From Oscillospiraceae bacterium (GTDB taxonomy: Bacteria; Bacillota; Clostridia; Oscillospirales; Oscillospiraceae): 18,737 bases of DNA. Below, piece by piece: positions 7,459 through 14,742 of this stretch. Position 1 is the first letter of the stretch. Each line of letters begins with the position of its first letter. The notes under the pieces are model-generated. The model had not been told where the DNA came from. It ran no database searches and saw only the letters and a program-made list of their open reading frames with translations. Made by a program: the position numbers and the translations under genes. The DNA lies in NCBI GenBank assembly GCA_020025175.1, contig JAHHSM010000028.1, positions 1-18,737 of the forward strand, written 5' to 3'.

Positions 7459-8066
7459 TACTAAGCAGCGGCGCAGTATTCTAGTCAGCTAAACAGTTTA
7501 CCAGGAAGGGCCTAAAAATCCTTTGAAGGGCATATCGATGAAGTCCCTGGTGTTTGCTTCTTACGCCCAGTTTGGGGTGGATGCTGGGGGTTAAGGTTTG
7601 AGGGCGGCTTGCAATGGCATGTAAGTTCGACCCTCTTTCCGTGGAGACCTGCTCTTGTGATGAGCCAAGAAAAAATCCGAAAGGACTTGTGACTCGTTAC
7701 GAAGCAGGATTAAACCTGCAATGTGGTGTGAAAGGGATTCGTCCTCTAATCGCTATGTGCAGTGTAGCCTGCCTTGAGTGAATATGGTGAATGTGGGATC
7801 AACGCGCAAACTCCCCGGCCAGGGAGCATGTGCGATCGCTCACTGAAACCATGGTTGCAAAAGAGGCTAAGAAACGGGTTTAGCTGTTGTGGAAAACACC
7901 TAGGCTGTCATAGTGGACATCTGAAGGATTGCAGTGCGGACTAAGTGGCAATCGGGTCGCAGTGTTGGCAACGCATTGACACAGAGCTTAAAGGGGAACC
8001 GCCAAGTGGAAACGCAAGGTGCTTTGTGGGGAAATCCTACCCGTACCTAAGCCGTAAGATTTACTT
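7459..8066 (+). ncRNA. OLE RNA (ornate large extremophilic RNA), probable
   Basis: The 850 bases between ispA and 8135 contain no plausible coding frame. About 608 of them form a GC-richer, hairpin-dense block flanked by AT-rich sequence. OLE RNA is about 600 nt, is typically encoded in Bacillota between ispA and dxs, and lies directly upstream of oapA, whose product anchors it to the membrane. All of these hold here. Visible helices include ACCAGG (7500-7505) with CCTGGT (7546-7551), GCAGG (7704-7708) with CCTGC (7715-7719), and CTCCC (7811-7815) with GGGAG (7822-7826). The known complex is implicated in tolerance to alcohols, cold and magnesium stress. The ends are approximate: the start follows the promoter, and the end precedes a pyrimidine-rich spacer. 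RNase P and tmRNA signatures were not seen. The call rests on synteny, size and structure density, not on an alignment. Confidence 0.85.
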
Positions 8067-8125
8067 TTGATGTTGCCGTCTGTTTAGTTCTATTTTCGTA
8101 TTTATTTTTCTGTTTTTCTAGGAGG
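8067..8125 (+). promoter_or_regulatory. Pyrimidine-rich spacer and ribosome site ahead of oapA
   Basis: A U/C-rich stretch separates the end of the OLE-like RNA from AGGAGG at 8120-8125, a full-consensus ribosome site spaced 9 bases from the GTG start at 8135. No terminator hairpin is visible, so the RNA and the protein gene may share a transcript that is then processed. Confidence 0.5.
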
Positions 8126-8134
8126 ATTTTATAG

Positions 8135-8707
8135 GTGGACAGCCAAAAAAGCGGCAAGCAAAAAAAGCAAGCAGTGGATAAAAGCAAGAAAAAGAAGGAT
8201 TACTGGATATTAAAAATTTTCTTAATGTCAATTTCGATTTCGGCAGTGTTCAGCCTTGTTTCATCAAATGTGCTTAATGGTGCCGGTTATGTTGTAGCAT
8301 TTTTACTTTTGGCTTCGTTTATTGTGGTTGGTATCCTCTTTGATATGATTGGTGTGGCTGTCACAGTCGCAGAGGAGCGACCTTTTCACTCCATGGCTGC
8401 TCATGGTGAAAAGTGTGCGTCATCAGCACTGCGGTTGATTCGCAATGCCGATAAGGTCAGTAGTGTGTGTAATGATGTGGTGGGCGATATTTCAGGTATC
8501 GTTAGTGGCACAACTGCCGCAGTCATTGTAACAAGGCTGTGTGATTCTTTTAATCTTGATACTATGTTACTCTCTCTCGTTATTTCTGCATTGGTATCTG
8601 GTTTGACGATCGGCGGTAAAGCAATTGGTAAAACAATCGCAATCAATAACAGCACCCAAGTTGTGTATACTGTTTCACGAATAATCCATCTTGTAAGAAA
8701 GAAATAA
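8135..8707 (+). CDS. oapA: OLE-associated membrane protein OapA
   Basis: A 190-residue membrane protein that I assign to OapA, the protein that binds OLE RNA and holds it at the cell membrane. It has a very basic N-terminus (residues 4-22, rich in Lys), suited to RNA binding, and about four hydrophobic segments (roughly 24-43, 51-78, 116-135, 142-168). The region RNADKVSSVCNDVVGDISG (103-121) lies between helices 2 and 3 and resembles the conserved core I associate with OapA. The GTG at 8135 is supported by AGGAGG 9 bases upstream. It lies directly after the OLE-like RNA and 30 bases before dxs, the known arrangement. Homologues are often annotated only as hypothetical. The pairing of RNA and protein strengthens both calls. 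Confidence 0.85.
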   Translation: MDSQKSGKQKKQAVDKSKKKKDYWILKIFLMSISISAVFSLVSSNVLNGAGYVVAFLLLASFIVVGILFDMIGVAVTVAEERPFHSMAAHGEKCASSALRLIRNADKVSSVCNDVVGDISGIVSGTTAAVIVTRLCDSFNLDTMLLSLVISALVSGLTIGGKAIGKTIAINNSTQVVYTVSRIIHLVRKK

Positions 8708-8737
8708 TAGCTGAATTTAATTTAACAGGATATAAAA

Positions 8738-10609
8738 ATGAACAATTATTTTTTAAATAAAATTGCCTCGCCTGATGATCTGAAGAAGCTGGCACCAGAG
8801 GAATGCAATCAGCTTTGCGCAGAAATACGCAATTTTTTAATAGATTCTGTTTCTAAAACCGGAGGACACCTCGCCTCGAATCTTGGCGCAGTAGAATTGA
8901 CAGTGGCGATCCATCGTGTATTTGATACAGCGAAGGACCGCCTCGTTTTTGATGTAGGGCATCAATGCTATGTACACAAGGCATTGACAGGACGACGGGA
9001 ATTATTTTCGACATTACGTAGCTTTGAAGGCTTATCTGGCTTTCCAAAACCTTATGAAAGCATCCATGATGCTTTTATTGCCGGACATGCTTCGAATTCT
9101 GTATCTGTAGCACTCGGCATGGCACGCGCTCGTACGTTAATGGGGGCTGATTACCATGTGTTGGCAGTGATTGGAGATGGTGCGCTAACAGGTGGTTTAT
9201 CTTATGAAGGATTAAATAATGCAGCAGCATCAAATGAGCCACTCATTGTTATTTTAAATGATAATGCAATGTCCATTGGACAAAATGTCGGTGGTGTAGC
9301 AAATCATTTGCGAAAGATCCGTACAAAACCAGGATACTATCGTTTTAAAAAGAAGTATCGTGGAACTATAAATGCTTTGCCGGGTGGAAAGACGTTGTAT
9401 AACGGCATCCATCATCTTAAAACAGGTATCAAGGAAGCCCTTTGGCCTTGCAGTTTTTTTGAAGATATGGGATTTCAATACCTGGGTCCGGTAGACGGCC
9501 ACGATTTGAATCAGCTATGTCATGCACTCGCCTGGGCGAAAGAATTGCAAAAGCCGGTTGTTGTCCATGTGAATACGGTCAAAGGAAAAGGCCGTTCTTA
9601 TGCGGAGCGGACACCGGATCAATATCATGGCATCGGTCCCTTTGATCCGCAAACCGGTAAGGCACTTGCTCCATCAAGAGAAAACTTCAGCAAAGTTTGC
9701 GGAAGGGTACTTTCAGAGCTTGCCAATCAAGATGCACGCATTTGCGCGATTACTGCTGCAATGGAATCGGGTACAGGTCTGGATGCATTTTCAAAAGCGC
9801 ATCCCAGCCGCTTTTTTGATGTAGGTATTGCAGAGGGGCATGCAGTTTCTATGGCAGCAGGCATGGCATCGCAGGGAATGATCCCTGTATTTGCGGTTTA
9901 CTCAAGCTTTCTGCAGCGTGGCTTTGATATGTTGCTGCATGATGTGGCTCTTATGCAATTACACACAGTGTTTGCGGTTGACCGTGCAGGCTTGGTTGGT
10001 GATGACGGCGAAACGCACCACGGTGTATTTGATGTGGGATATTTGCGTCAGGTGCCCGGAATGACGATTTATTGTCCTGCAAGCTTTGCGGAAATGCGTG
10101 ATATGATGCGGCATGCTGTTTTAGAAACAGATGGACCTGTTGCCGTAAGATATGCGCGCGGCGGTGAAGGAGAATATACAGGCTGCTCTTGTGGATTATC
10201 TGAAATCTGCCGGGAAGGAACTGATTTTACATTGGTTTCTTATGGTGTTTTGATTAATGAGATCTTTGATGCAGCACACCTTTTGGCTGAAGAAGGAATT
10301 TCCGTTGAAATTTTAAAGCTGAATACCATCCAGCCTTTAGATTTGAATCAAATCATAAAATCAACAGAGAAAACGCAGGGGTTGCTTGTTCTTGAAGATT
10401 GTGTTGAGAATGGGTGCGTTGGTCAAAGCATTGCAGCTGACCTTGCAAAAGCGGGAAAAGCACCCAAGTGTATTATATTAAAAAATCTTGGCAACGCCTT
10501 CACACCTCAGGGTAAAATTTCACTTCTTCGTGAAAGCCGTGGATTGCGTGGTGCGCAAATTGCAAAAGAGATAGGGGAGGCCATTCAAAATGGCAAAGAA
10601 ACGACTTGA
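8738..10609 (+). CDS. dxs: 1-deoxy-D-xylulose-5-phosphate synthase
   Basis: Dxs joins pyruvate and glyceraldehyde 3-phosphate, with thiamine diphosphate as cofactor, to give 1-deoxyxylulose 5-phosphate, the entry step of the MEP isoprenoid pathway and a precursor for thiamine and pyridoxal. The 623-residue product is full length. Cofactor and active-site features are visible: GGHLASNLG (42-50), DVGHQCYVHK (72-81), GHASNS (116-121), GDGALTGGLSYEGLNNA (146-162), NDNAMSIG (174-181), VDGHDL (252-257), VKGKG (281-285), the catalytic glutamate in IAEGHA (364-369) and DRAGLVGDDGETHHG (415-429). The ATG at 8738 follows a weak AACAGGA site. The end overlaps tlyA by 20 bases. Together with ispA upstream it brackets the OLE/oapA pair. 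Confidence 0.97.
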   Translation: MNNYFLNKIASPDDLKKLAPEECNQLCAEIRNFLIDSVSKTGGHLASNLGAVELTVAIHRVFDTAKDRLVFDVGHQCYVHKALTGRRELFSTLRSFEGLSGFPKPYESIHDAFIAGHASNSVSVALGMARARTLMGADYHVLAVIGDGALTGGLSYEGLNNAAASNEPLIVILNDNAMSIGQNVGGVANHLRKIRTKPGYYRFKKKYRGTINALPGGKTLYNGIHHLKTGIKEALWPCSFFEDMGFQYLGPVDGHDLNQLCHALAWAKELQKPVVVHVNTVKGKGRSYAERTPDQYHGIGPFDPQTGKALAPSRENFSKVCGRVLSELANQDARICAITAAMESGTGLDAFSKAHPSRFFDVGIAEGHAVSMAAGMASQGMIPVFAVYSSFLQRGFDMLLHDVALMQLHTVFAVDRAGLVGDDGETHHGVFDVGYLRQVPGMTIYCPASFAEMRDMMRHAVLETDGPVAVRYARGGEGEYTGCSCGLSEICREGTDFTLVSYGVLINEIFDAAHLLAEEGISVEILKLNTIQPLDLNQIIKSTEKTQGLLVLEDCVENGCVGQSIAADLAKAGKAPKCIILKNLGNAFTPQGKISLLRESRGLRGAQIAKEIGEAIQNGKETT

Positions 10610-11390
10610 TGTACTTGTAACAGAGCGGGGTTTGGTAGAAAGCCGTCAGAAGGCACAGGCACTTATCATGGCCGGACAAGTCTTTTCAGGTGATCGAAAA
10701 TTAGATAAAGCCGGTATGCCGGTGGATGAAAGCATTCCATTGGAGATACGAGGACAAACGTTGAAATATGTAGGGCGCGGCGGATTAAAGCTTGAAAAAG
10801 CGATGGAGGTATTTCCGATCGATTTGAACGGCAAGGTCACAGCCGATATTGGTGCGTCCACAGGCGGATTTACAGATTGTATGCTGCAAAACGGTGCATT
10901 GAAAGTCTATTCTGTAGATGTGGGTTATGGAGAACTTGCATGGAAACTACGCAGTGACAGCCGTGTCGTTGTGTTAGAACGTACCAATGCACGCTATCTT
11001 GATCATGAACAGATCCCTGATGAGTTGGACTTTGCATCCATTGATGTATCCTTTATTTCGCTGAAACTGATTTTTCCAGCTGTGCATGACCTTTTGAAAG
11101 AAAAAGGCAATGTTGTAAGTCTCATCAAACCACAGTTCGAGGCAGGTCGCGAATTTGTTGGGAAAAAGGGCATTGTGCGTGATCCAAAAGTACATCGCAT
11201 GGTGCTGGAACAATATCTTGAACATGCTGAAAGTGCGGGATTCTCTGTTTTGGATATCACGTATTCGCCTATTACGGGGCAAGAAGGCAATATTGAATAT
11301 CTGGGATTTCTCGAAAAGGGAGCAGGACACAGCAACCAACTTGATTTACAGGAAATTATTGATATGTCTCATGCAGCACTGAAGGATTAA
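10590..11390 (+). CDS. tlyA: TlyA family rRNA (cytidine-2'-O)-methyltransferase
   Basis: TlyA methylates 2'-OH groups of cytidines in 16S and/or 23S rRNA; in other bacteria its loss gives capreomycin resistance. The 266-residue product has an N-terminal S4 RNA-binding domain (about 3-60, with KRLDVLVTERGLVESRQKA) and an FtsJ-type Rossmann methyltransferase domain with VGRGGLKLEKA (61-71), the AdoMet motif DIGASTGGFTDCML (86-99), the DVGYGELAWKL segment (110-120), IDVSFISLKL (151-160) and LIKPQFEAGRE (178-188). The lysines and aspartates expected of the catalytic tetrad are in place. The start at 10590 has AGGGGAGG 9 bases upstream inside dxs, and the 20-base overlap suggests coupled translation. 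nadK follows 3 bases after the stop. Confidence 0.94.
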   Translation: MAKKRLDVLVTERGLVESRQKAQALIMAGQVFSGDRKLDKAGMPVDESIPLEIRGQTLKYVGRGGLKLEKAMEVFPIDLNGKVTADIGASTGGFTDCMLQNGALKVYSVDVGYGELAWKLRSDSRVVVLERTNARYLDHEQIPDELDFASIDVSFISLKLIFPAVHDLLKEKGNVVSLIKPQFEAGREFVGKKGIVRDPKVHRMVLEQYLEHAESAGFSVLDITYSPITGQEGNIEYLGFLEKGAGHSNQLDLQEIIDMSHAALKD

Positions 11391-11393
11391 CGT

Positions 11394-12263
11394 ATGAAAA
11401 AAGTTGTTTTGTGCCCCAATGTTTATCGTGATCGGCAATTCACCATAACCAAAGAAGTTGGACGTTCGCTTGATGCAATTGGTATTGAATATGCTGTGAG
11501 TCTTCCGTTTACTGCGGAAAATGTGACACTACCTAAAGGATTCCATTACGAACCGATGAAAGCTGCTTTGAAAGGTGCAGATTTAATGATTGCCTTTGGT
11601 GGTGATGGCAGTATATTGCATCTGGCGAAAACAGCTGCAATACACCATATTCCTATTTTGGGAATCAATTTGGGTAATTTAGGGTATATTGCAGAGTTGG
11701 AAAATACAGATTTGGAGCTGTTGAAAAAGTTAAAGGATCAGCAACTTCAAAAAGAACAGCGCATGATGCTGGATGTAAGGGTATATCGCAATAATAAGCA
11801 GGTCTATTCGAACATTGTACTCAATGATGCTGTGTTGACAAAAGGTGCGGTTGCGCGCGTAATTAAGCTCCAGCTCTATATGAGTGGGAAAGAATTTATT
11901 CGTGTTGGCGGAGATGGCATTATTTTTGCTACGCCCACTGGCTCTACAGCGTATTCTCTATCTGCTGGTGGGCCTATTGTAGACCCTGTGGCTCAAAATA
12001 TTTTAATTACACCAATTTGCGCGCATTCTCTTGTATCACCATCTTATGTCCTTGGACCGGAGCAGGTAATTGAGGTGCAGTCTGTGAATAATGGAAATAA
12101 AACTGTGTATTTGTCCGCAGATGGAGGAAAGGCGTTTTTGGTGAAAGAGGGCGACCGGATCGTAGTCCGACGCTCGAAATATACAACAGAATTGATTAAA
12201 TTAAAAGACCGCAGTTTCTACGAAACGCTGCGTATTAAAATGGCAGATCGGGAGATGAGATAA
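11394..12263 (+). CDS. nadK: NAD kinase
   Basis: NadK phosphorylates NAD to NADP, using ATP or polyphosphate. The 289-residue product has the family length and motifs: FGGDGSILHLAK (68-79; GGDG is the phosphate-binding motif with catalytic Asp), GINLGNLGYIAELE (90-103), LNDAVLTKG (143-151; NE or ND in the family) and ATPTGSTAYSLSAGGP (179-194). The ATG at 11394 lies 3 bases after the tlyA stop. Its stop overlaps the argR start by one base (TAATG). Location between tlyA and argR is common in Clostridia; Bacillus subtilis has its NAD kinase genes elsewhere. Confidence 0.95.
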   Translation: MKKVVLCPNVYRDRQFTITKEVGRSLDAIGIEYAVSLPFTAENVTLPKGFHYEPMKAALKGADLMIAFGGDGSILHLAKTAAIHHIPILGINLGNLGYIAELENTDLELLKKLKDQQLQKEQRMMLDVRVYRNNKQVYSNIVLNDAVLTKGAVARVIKLQLYMSGKEFIRVGGDGIIFATPTGSTAYSLSAGGPIVDPVAQNILITPICAHSLVSPSYVLGPEQVIEVQSVNNGNKTVYLSADGGKAFLVKEGDRIVVRRSKYTTELIKLKDRSFYETLRIKMADREMR

Positions 12264-12715
12264 TGAAAACAAAAAGACAGGAAAAAATTCTGGAAATTAT
12301 TGCAGCAAAACCGATCGAAACACAAGAACAGCTGTTGGAGGAGTTGAAAGCAAGTGGCTTAAGTGTAACTCAGGCCACAATCTCCAGAGATATCAAAGAA
12401 TTACATTTGATCAAAGAGCAAACCGGACGCGGCAGCTATCACTATGTTGTGTCTGTACACAAAGCTACCTTCAACAACAGTAATAAATTACGCACAATTT
12501 TCCGTGAAAGTGTTGTAAGCTTTGATTGTGCACAGAATATGGTTGTGTTGAAGACGCTGCCTGGTCTTGCCTCAGCTGCTTGTACAGCTTTAGACAGCAT
12601 GAATATTGATGTGTTGGTGGGGTCTTTGGCTGGAGACGACACCGTATTTTTAGTGATGCGAGACAATAATAGTGCTTTGCATTTCTGTGATGATATTCAA
12701 AAGATGATCGATTAA
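12263..12715 (+). CDS. argR: Arginine repressor ArgR/AhrC
   Basis: ArgR is an arginine-sensing hexameric regulator that represses arginine biosynthesis and can activate its breakdown. The 150-residue product has the N-terminal winged helix (1-65) with SVTQATISRDIKEL (34-47), a linker, and the C-terminal oligomerisation and arginine-binding domain with LPGLASAACTALDSM (99-113) and LAGDDTVFLVMRD (122-134), where the paired aspartates bind arginine. The start at 12263 has GGGAGATGAGA upstream inside nadK and overlaps the nadK stop by one base. I found no obvious arginine operator (ARG box) in the window, so its targets are presumably elsewhere. recN follows after 23 bases, as in Bacillus. Confidence 0.95.
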   Translation: MKTKRQEKILEIIAAKPIETQEQLLEELKASGLSVTQATISRDIKELHLIKEQTGRGSYHYVVSVHKATFNNSNKLRTIFRESVVSFDCAQNMVVLKTLPGLASAACTALDSMNIDVLVGSLAGDDTVFLVMRDNNSALHFCDDIQKMID

Positions 12716-12738
12716 AGGAAAAGGGGCGGAACCGTATT

Positions 12739-14421
12739 ATGCTGACGCTGTTGCATATCGAAAATATTGCAGTCATTGAAAAAGCGGATATTACCTTTCA
12801 AAGCGGTTTCAACGCATTAACTGGTGAAACCGGTGCGGGCAAATCAATTATTATTGATGCATTGGGTGCAGTTTTGGGTCAGCGTATTTCGCGCGAATTG
12901 GTTCGTACAGGCGAGAGCCGCGCTTCAGTAAGCGCAATGTTTTCGGATATAGAAGAAGATCTGCCCACACTGGTGGAACAGGGCATTGTCCCGGATGAAG
13001 ACGGGGTCCTTCTTTTGCAGCGTGATATTCAAGCAGACGGAAAATCTGTTTGCAGAATCAATGGAAAACCCTGTACCGCTGCACAATTACGGCAGATTGG
13101 CATGAGCCTCCTGAATATTCATGGGCAGCATGATGGGCAACAGCTTTTGGATGAAACGCAGCATATTCACTATCTTGACAGCTATGGAAAAGTGGGAGCA
13201 CCGCTTGCTGAATATTCAAAAGCGTATCACACAATGCGGGATGTCCTTCATGAAATTGAAGGAATGCAAATGGACGAAGCCGAGCGCATGCGCAGAATCG
13301 ACACATTACAGCGAGAAATTGAAGAGTTGGAGCAGGCAAAACTGAAAGATGGAGAAGAGGAAGGGCTGTTGGAACGCAGAAATTTACTGCGCAACAGCGA
13401 AAAATTTATTTCTGCTGTGAATGGGGCAGATTACTGCTTGAATGGCAGCGATGAAAATAACGGAGCTGTATCACAAATTGCAGATGCTGAGAATGCATTG
13501 TCTCACGTTCGCCAATTTGGTGATACCTTTGCAGACCTCTTAAAACGGTTGACGCAAGTACGCCACGAGCTTTATGATATTGCAGAAACTGTATGTGATA
13601 TGAAGGAGCAATTTGATTTTTCACCAGCAGAATTAGATGAAATCGAAAGCCGCTTGGATCAACTTTATCGATTAAAAAAGAAGTACGGCCCCAGTGTCCC
13701 GGATATGATTGCATATTTAGAAAAATCAAAAAAAGAATTAGATGAAATTCAATATGCAGACGATACAATCACCCGTTTAGAAAAAGAGCATGAGAACATG
13801 AGAAAGGCAGCAAAAGCTGCTGCTGAGCGATTGAGCAGTGTTCGAAAAAAAGCGGCGCTGGATTTGCAGCAACGCATTTTATCTGAGCTGCGTGATCTAG
13901 ATATGAATAAAATCCGCTTTGAAATTGCCTTTGAAGAAAAACCTTTAGAGAGCGATGGTCAGGATCGTGTTCGATTTTTGATGTCTGCTAATGCGGGAGA
14001 AGAATTGCGTGCAATTCATAAAATCGCTTCTGGCGGTGAATTGGCACGTATTATGTTGGCACTCAAGAATGTATTGGCGGAAACAGATCGTGTTGGAACT
14101 CTTGTTTTTGATGAAGTAGATACGGGCGTTTCCGGCCGCGCTGCACAGAAAGTCGGCGAAAAAATGGCGCAAGTATCTCGCCGCAAACAGGTGCTTTGCG
14201 TGACACACCTTCCGCAAATCGCGGCGATGGCGGCTGCGCATTTTTCTGTTGAAAAAGGGGAGAAGGATGGGCGCACATATACAAAAGTGACTTGTTTAAA
14301 TCGTACACAGCGGATGGAAGAGCTGGCACGTATTACCGGAGGTGCACACATTACAGATGCGCTTATGAAAAGTGCAGAAGAAATGTTGGATGCCGCAGAA
14401 GCATATAGAAATGCAATTTGA
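12739..14421 (+). CDS. recN: DNA repair protein RecN
   Basis: RecN is an SMC-like ATPase that acts early in double-strand break repair. The 560-residue product has an N-terminal ATPase half with the Walker A motif GETGAGKS (29-36), LNIHGQHDGQQLLD (about 128-141), a long coiled coil in the middle (about 155-380), then the C-terminal ABC signature IASGGELARIMLALK (about 429-443), the Walker B region LVFDEVDTGVSGRAAQ (about 455-470) and the switch histidine VTHLPQIAAMA. The length is normal. The ATG at 12739 is preceded by the purine-rich AAGGAAAAGGGGCGGA. The gene ends the operon. In Bacillus spoIVB and spo0A follow; here a terminator follows. Confidence 0.96.
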   Translation: MLTLLHIENIAVIEKADITFQSGFNALTGETGAGKSIIIDALGAVLGQRISRELVRTGESRASVSAMFSDIEEDLPTLVEQGIVPDEDGVLLLQRDIQADGKSVCRINGKPCTAAQLRQIGMSLLNIHGQHDGQQLLDETQHIHYLDSYGKVGAPLAEYSKAYHTMRDVLHEIEGMQMDEAERMRRIDTLQREIEELEQAKLKDGEEEGLLERRNLLRNSEKFISAVNGADYCLNGSDENNGAVSQIADAENALSHVRQFGDTFADLLKRLTQVRHELYDIAETVCDMKEQFDFSPAELDEIESRLDQLYRLKKKYGPSVPDMIAYLEKSKKELDEIQYADDTITRLEKEHENMRKAAKAAAERLSSVRKKAALDLQQRILSELRDLDMNKIRFEIAFEEKPLESDGQDRVRFLMSANAGEELRAIHKIASGGELARIMLALKNVLAETDRVGTLVFDEVDTGVSGRAAQKVGEKMAQVSRRKQVLCVTHLPQIAAMAAAHFSVEKGEKDGRTYTKVTCLNRTQRMEELARITGGAHITDALMKSAEEMLDAAEAYRNAI

Positions 14422-14445
14422 AGGAAGCTTTTTTGCAAATAATAT

Positions 14446-14476
14446 AAGAGGTCGGTAAAATATCGACCTCTTTTTT
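14446..14476 (+). terminator. Intrinsic terminator after recN
   Basis: AAGAGGTCG (14446-14454) pairs with CGACCTCTT (14464-14472), with a few more pairs possible in the loop, followed by a T run to 14476. It closes the dxs-recN unit. Confidence 0.9.
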
Positions 14477-14515
14477 GAGAAATTTAATAAAGTTTGATTT
14501 TCCATGATTTACCAC

Positions 14516-14544
14516 TTGCAATTTAATGGGCTTTCTGTTAGCAT
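14516..14544 (+). promoter_or_regulatory. Promoter of the uracil permease leader
   Basis: TTGCAA (14516-14521) and TAGCAT (14539-14544) lie 17 bases apart, with TG one base before the -10 (14536-14537). Transcription would begin near 14551, giving an approximately 190-base leader before the permease gene. An alternative -10, TATATA at 14544, has poor spacing. Confidence 0.5.
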
Positions 14545-14573
14545 ATATAAGAATTAGGACGGAGGTGGAAAGA

Positions 14574-14690
14574 ATGTACAGACTGTTTAAGCACTTTGAA
14601 AACAAGCTTGATATTCTATTTTCCCCGTTGTTTTATGGAGCAATCGCTTTTCATGATTTAGAAAGCGGTTGCTTTTTTTGGGCCTTGTGA
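14574..14690 (+). CDS. Putative 38-residue leader peptide of the uracil permease gene
   Basis: A short ORF starting at ATG 14574 with a strong ribosome site GGAGGTGG (14561-14568). The product begins MYRLFKHFENKLDILFSPLF and ends SGCFFWAL; it is rich in Phe and Leu and has no recognised domain. It lies between the promoter and uraA. Its codons run through a U-rich stretch (14608-14636) and then through a complete intrinsic terminator (14640-14679), with the stop codon 9 bases beyond the T run. This matches the pyrBI leader of enterobacteria, where a ribosome close behind a paused polymerase prevents the terminator from forming when UTP is low. The peptide itself probably has no function beyond its translation. 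A tiny membrane-associated protein is the alternative. Confidence 0.6.
   Translation: MYRLFKHFENKLDILFSPLFYGAIAFHDLESGCFFWAL
14640..14679 (+). terminator. Attenuator: terminator inside the leader ORF upstream of uraA
   Basis: Stem 14640-14651 with 14661-14672 (11 pairs plus a closing wobble, one internal U-G), a 9-base loop and seven T at 14673-14679. It lies downstream of a promoter and 63 bases before uraA, so it can only make sense as a conditional stop. No competing antiterminator hairpin with good pairing was seen in the leader, which favours control by translation of the overlapping ORF. Confidence 0.85.
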
Positions 14691-14742
14691 TCCTATTTTA
14701 TCTATCACAAAATTCAAAAGCGGAAAGAGAGTAAGTGATTCA

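Noticed and set aside
7459..8066. RNase P RNA, tmRNA or a group II intron for the long non-coding block.
   Set aside because: It is longer than RNase P or tmRNA, lacks the conserved RNase P GAGGAAAGTCC segment, shows no tag ORF, and contains no reverse transcriptase or intron domain V; OLE fits size and neighbours.
14016..14438. Open frames of 60-154 codons on the - strand throughout, for example opposite recN.
   Set aside because: They lie opposite well-supported genes, have no recognisable domains or ribosome sites, and reflect codon bias of the sense strand.
14556..14570. AGGACGGAGGTGG resembles a PyrR binding loop in the uraA leader.
   Set aside because: It lacks the UCC and GAGG order of the PyrR consensus and is better explained as the ribosome site of the leader ORF; no PyrR-type anti-antiterminator fold is visible.
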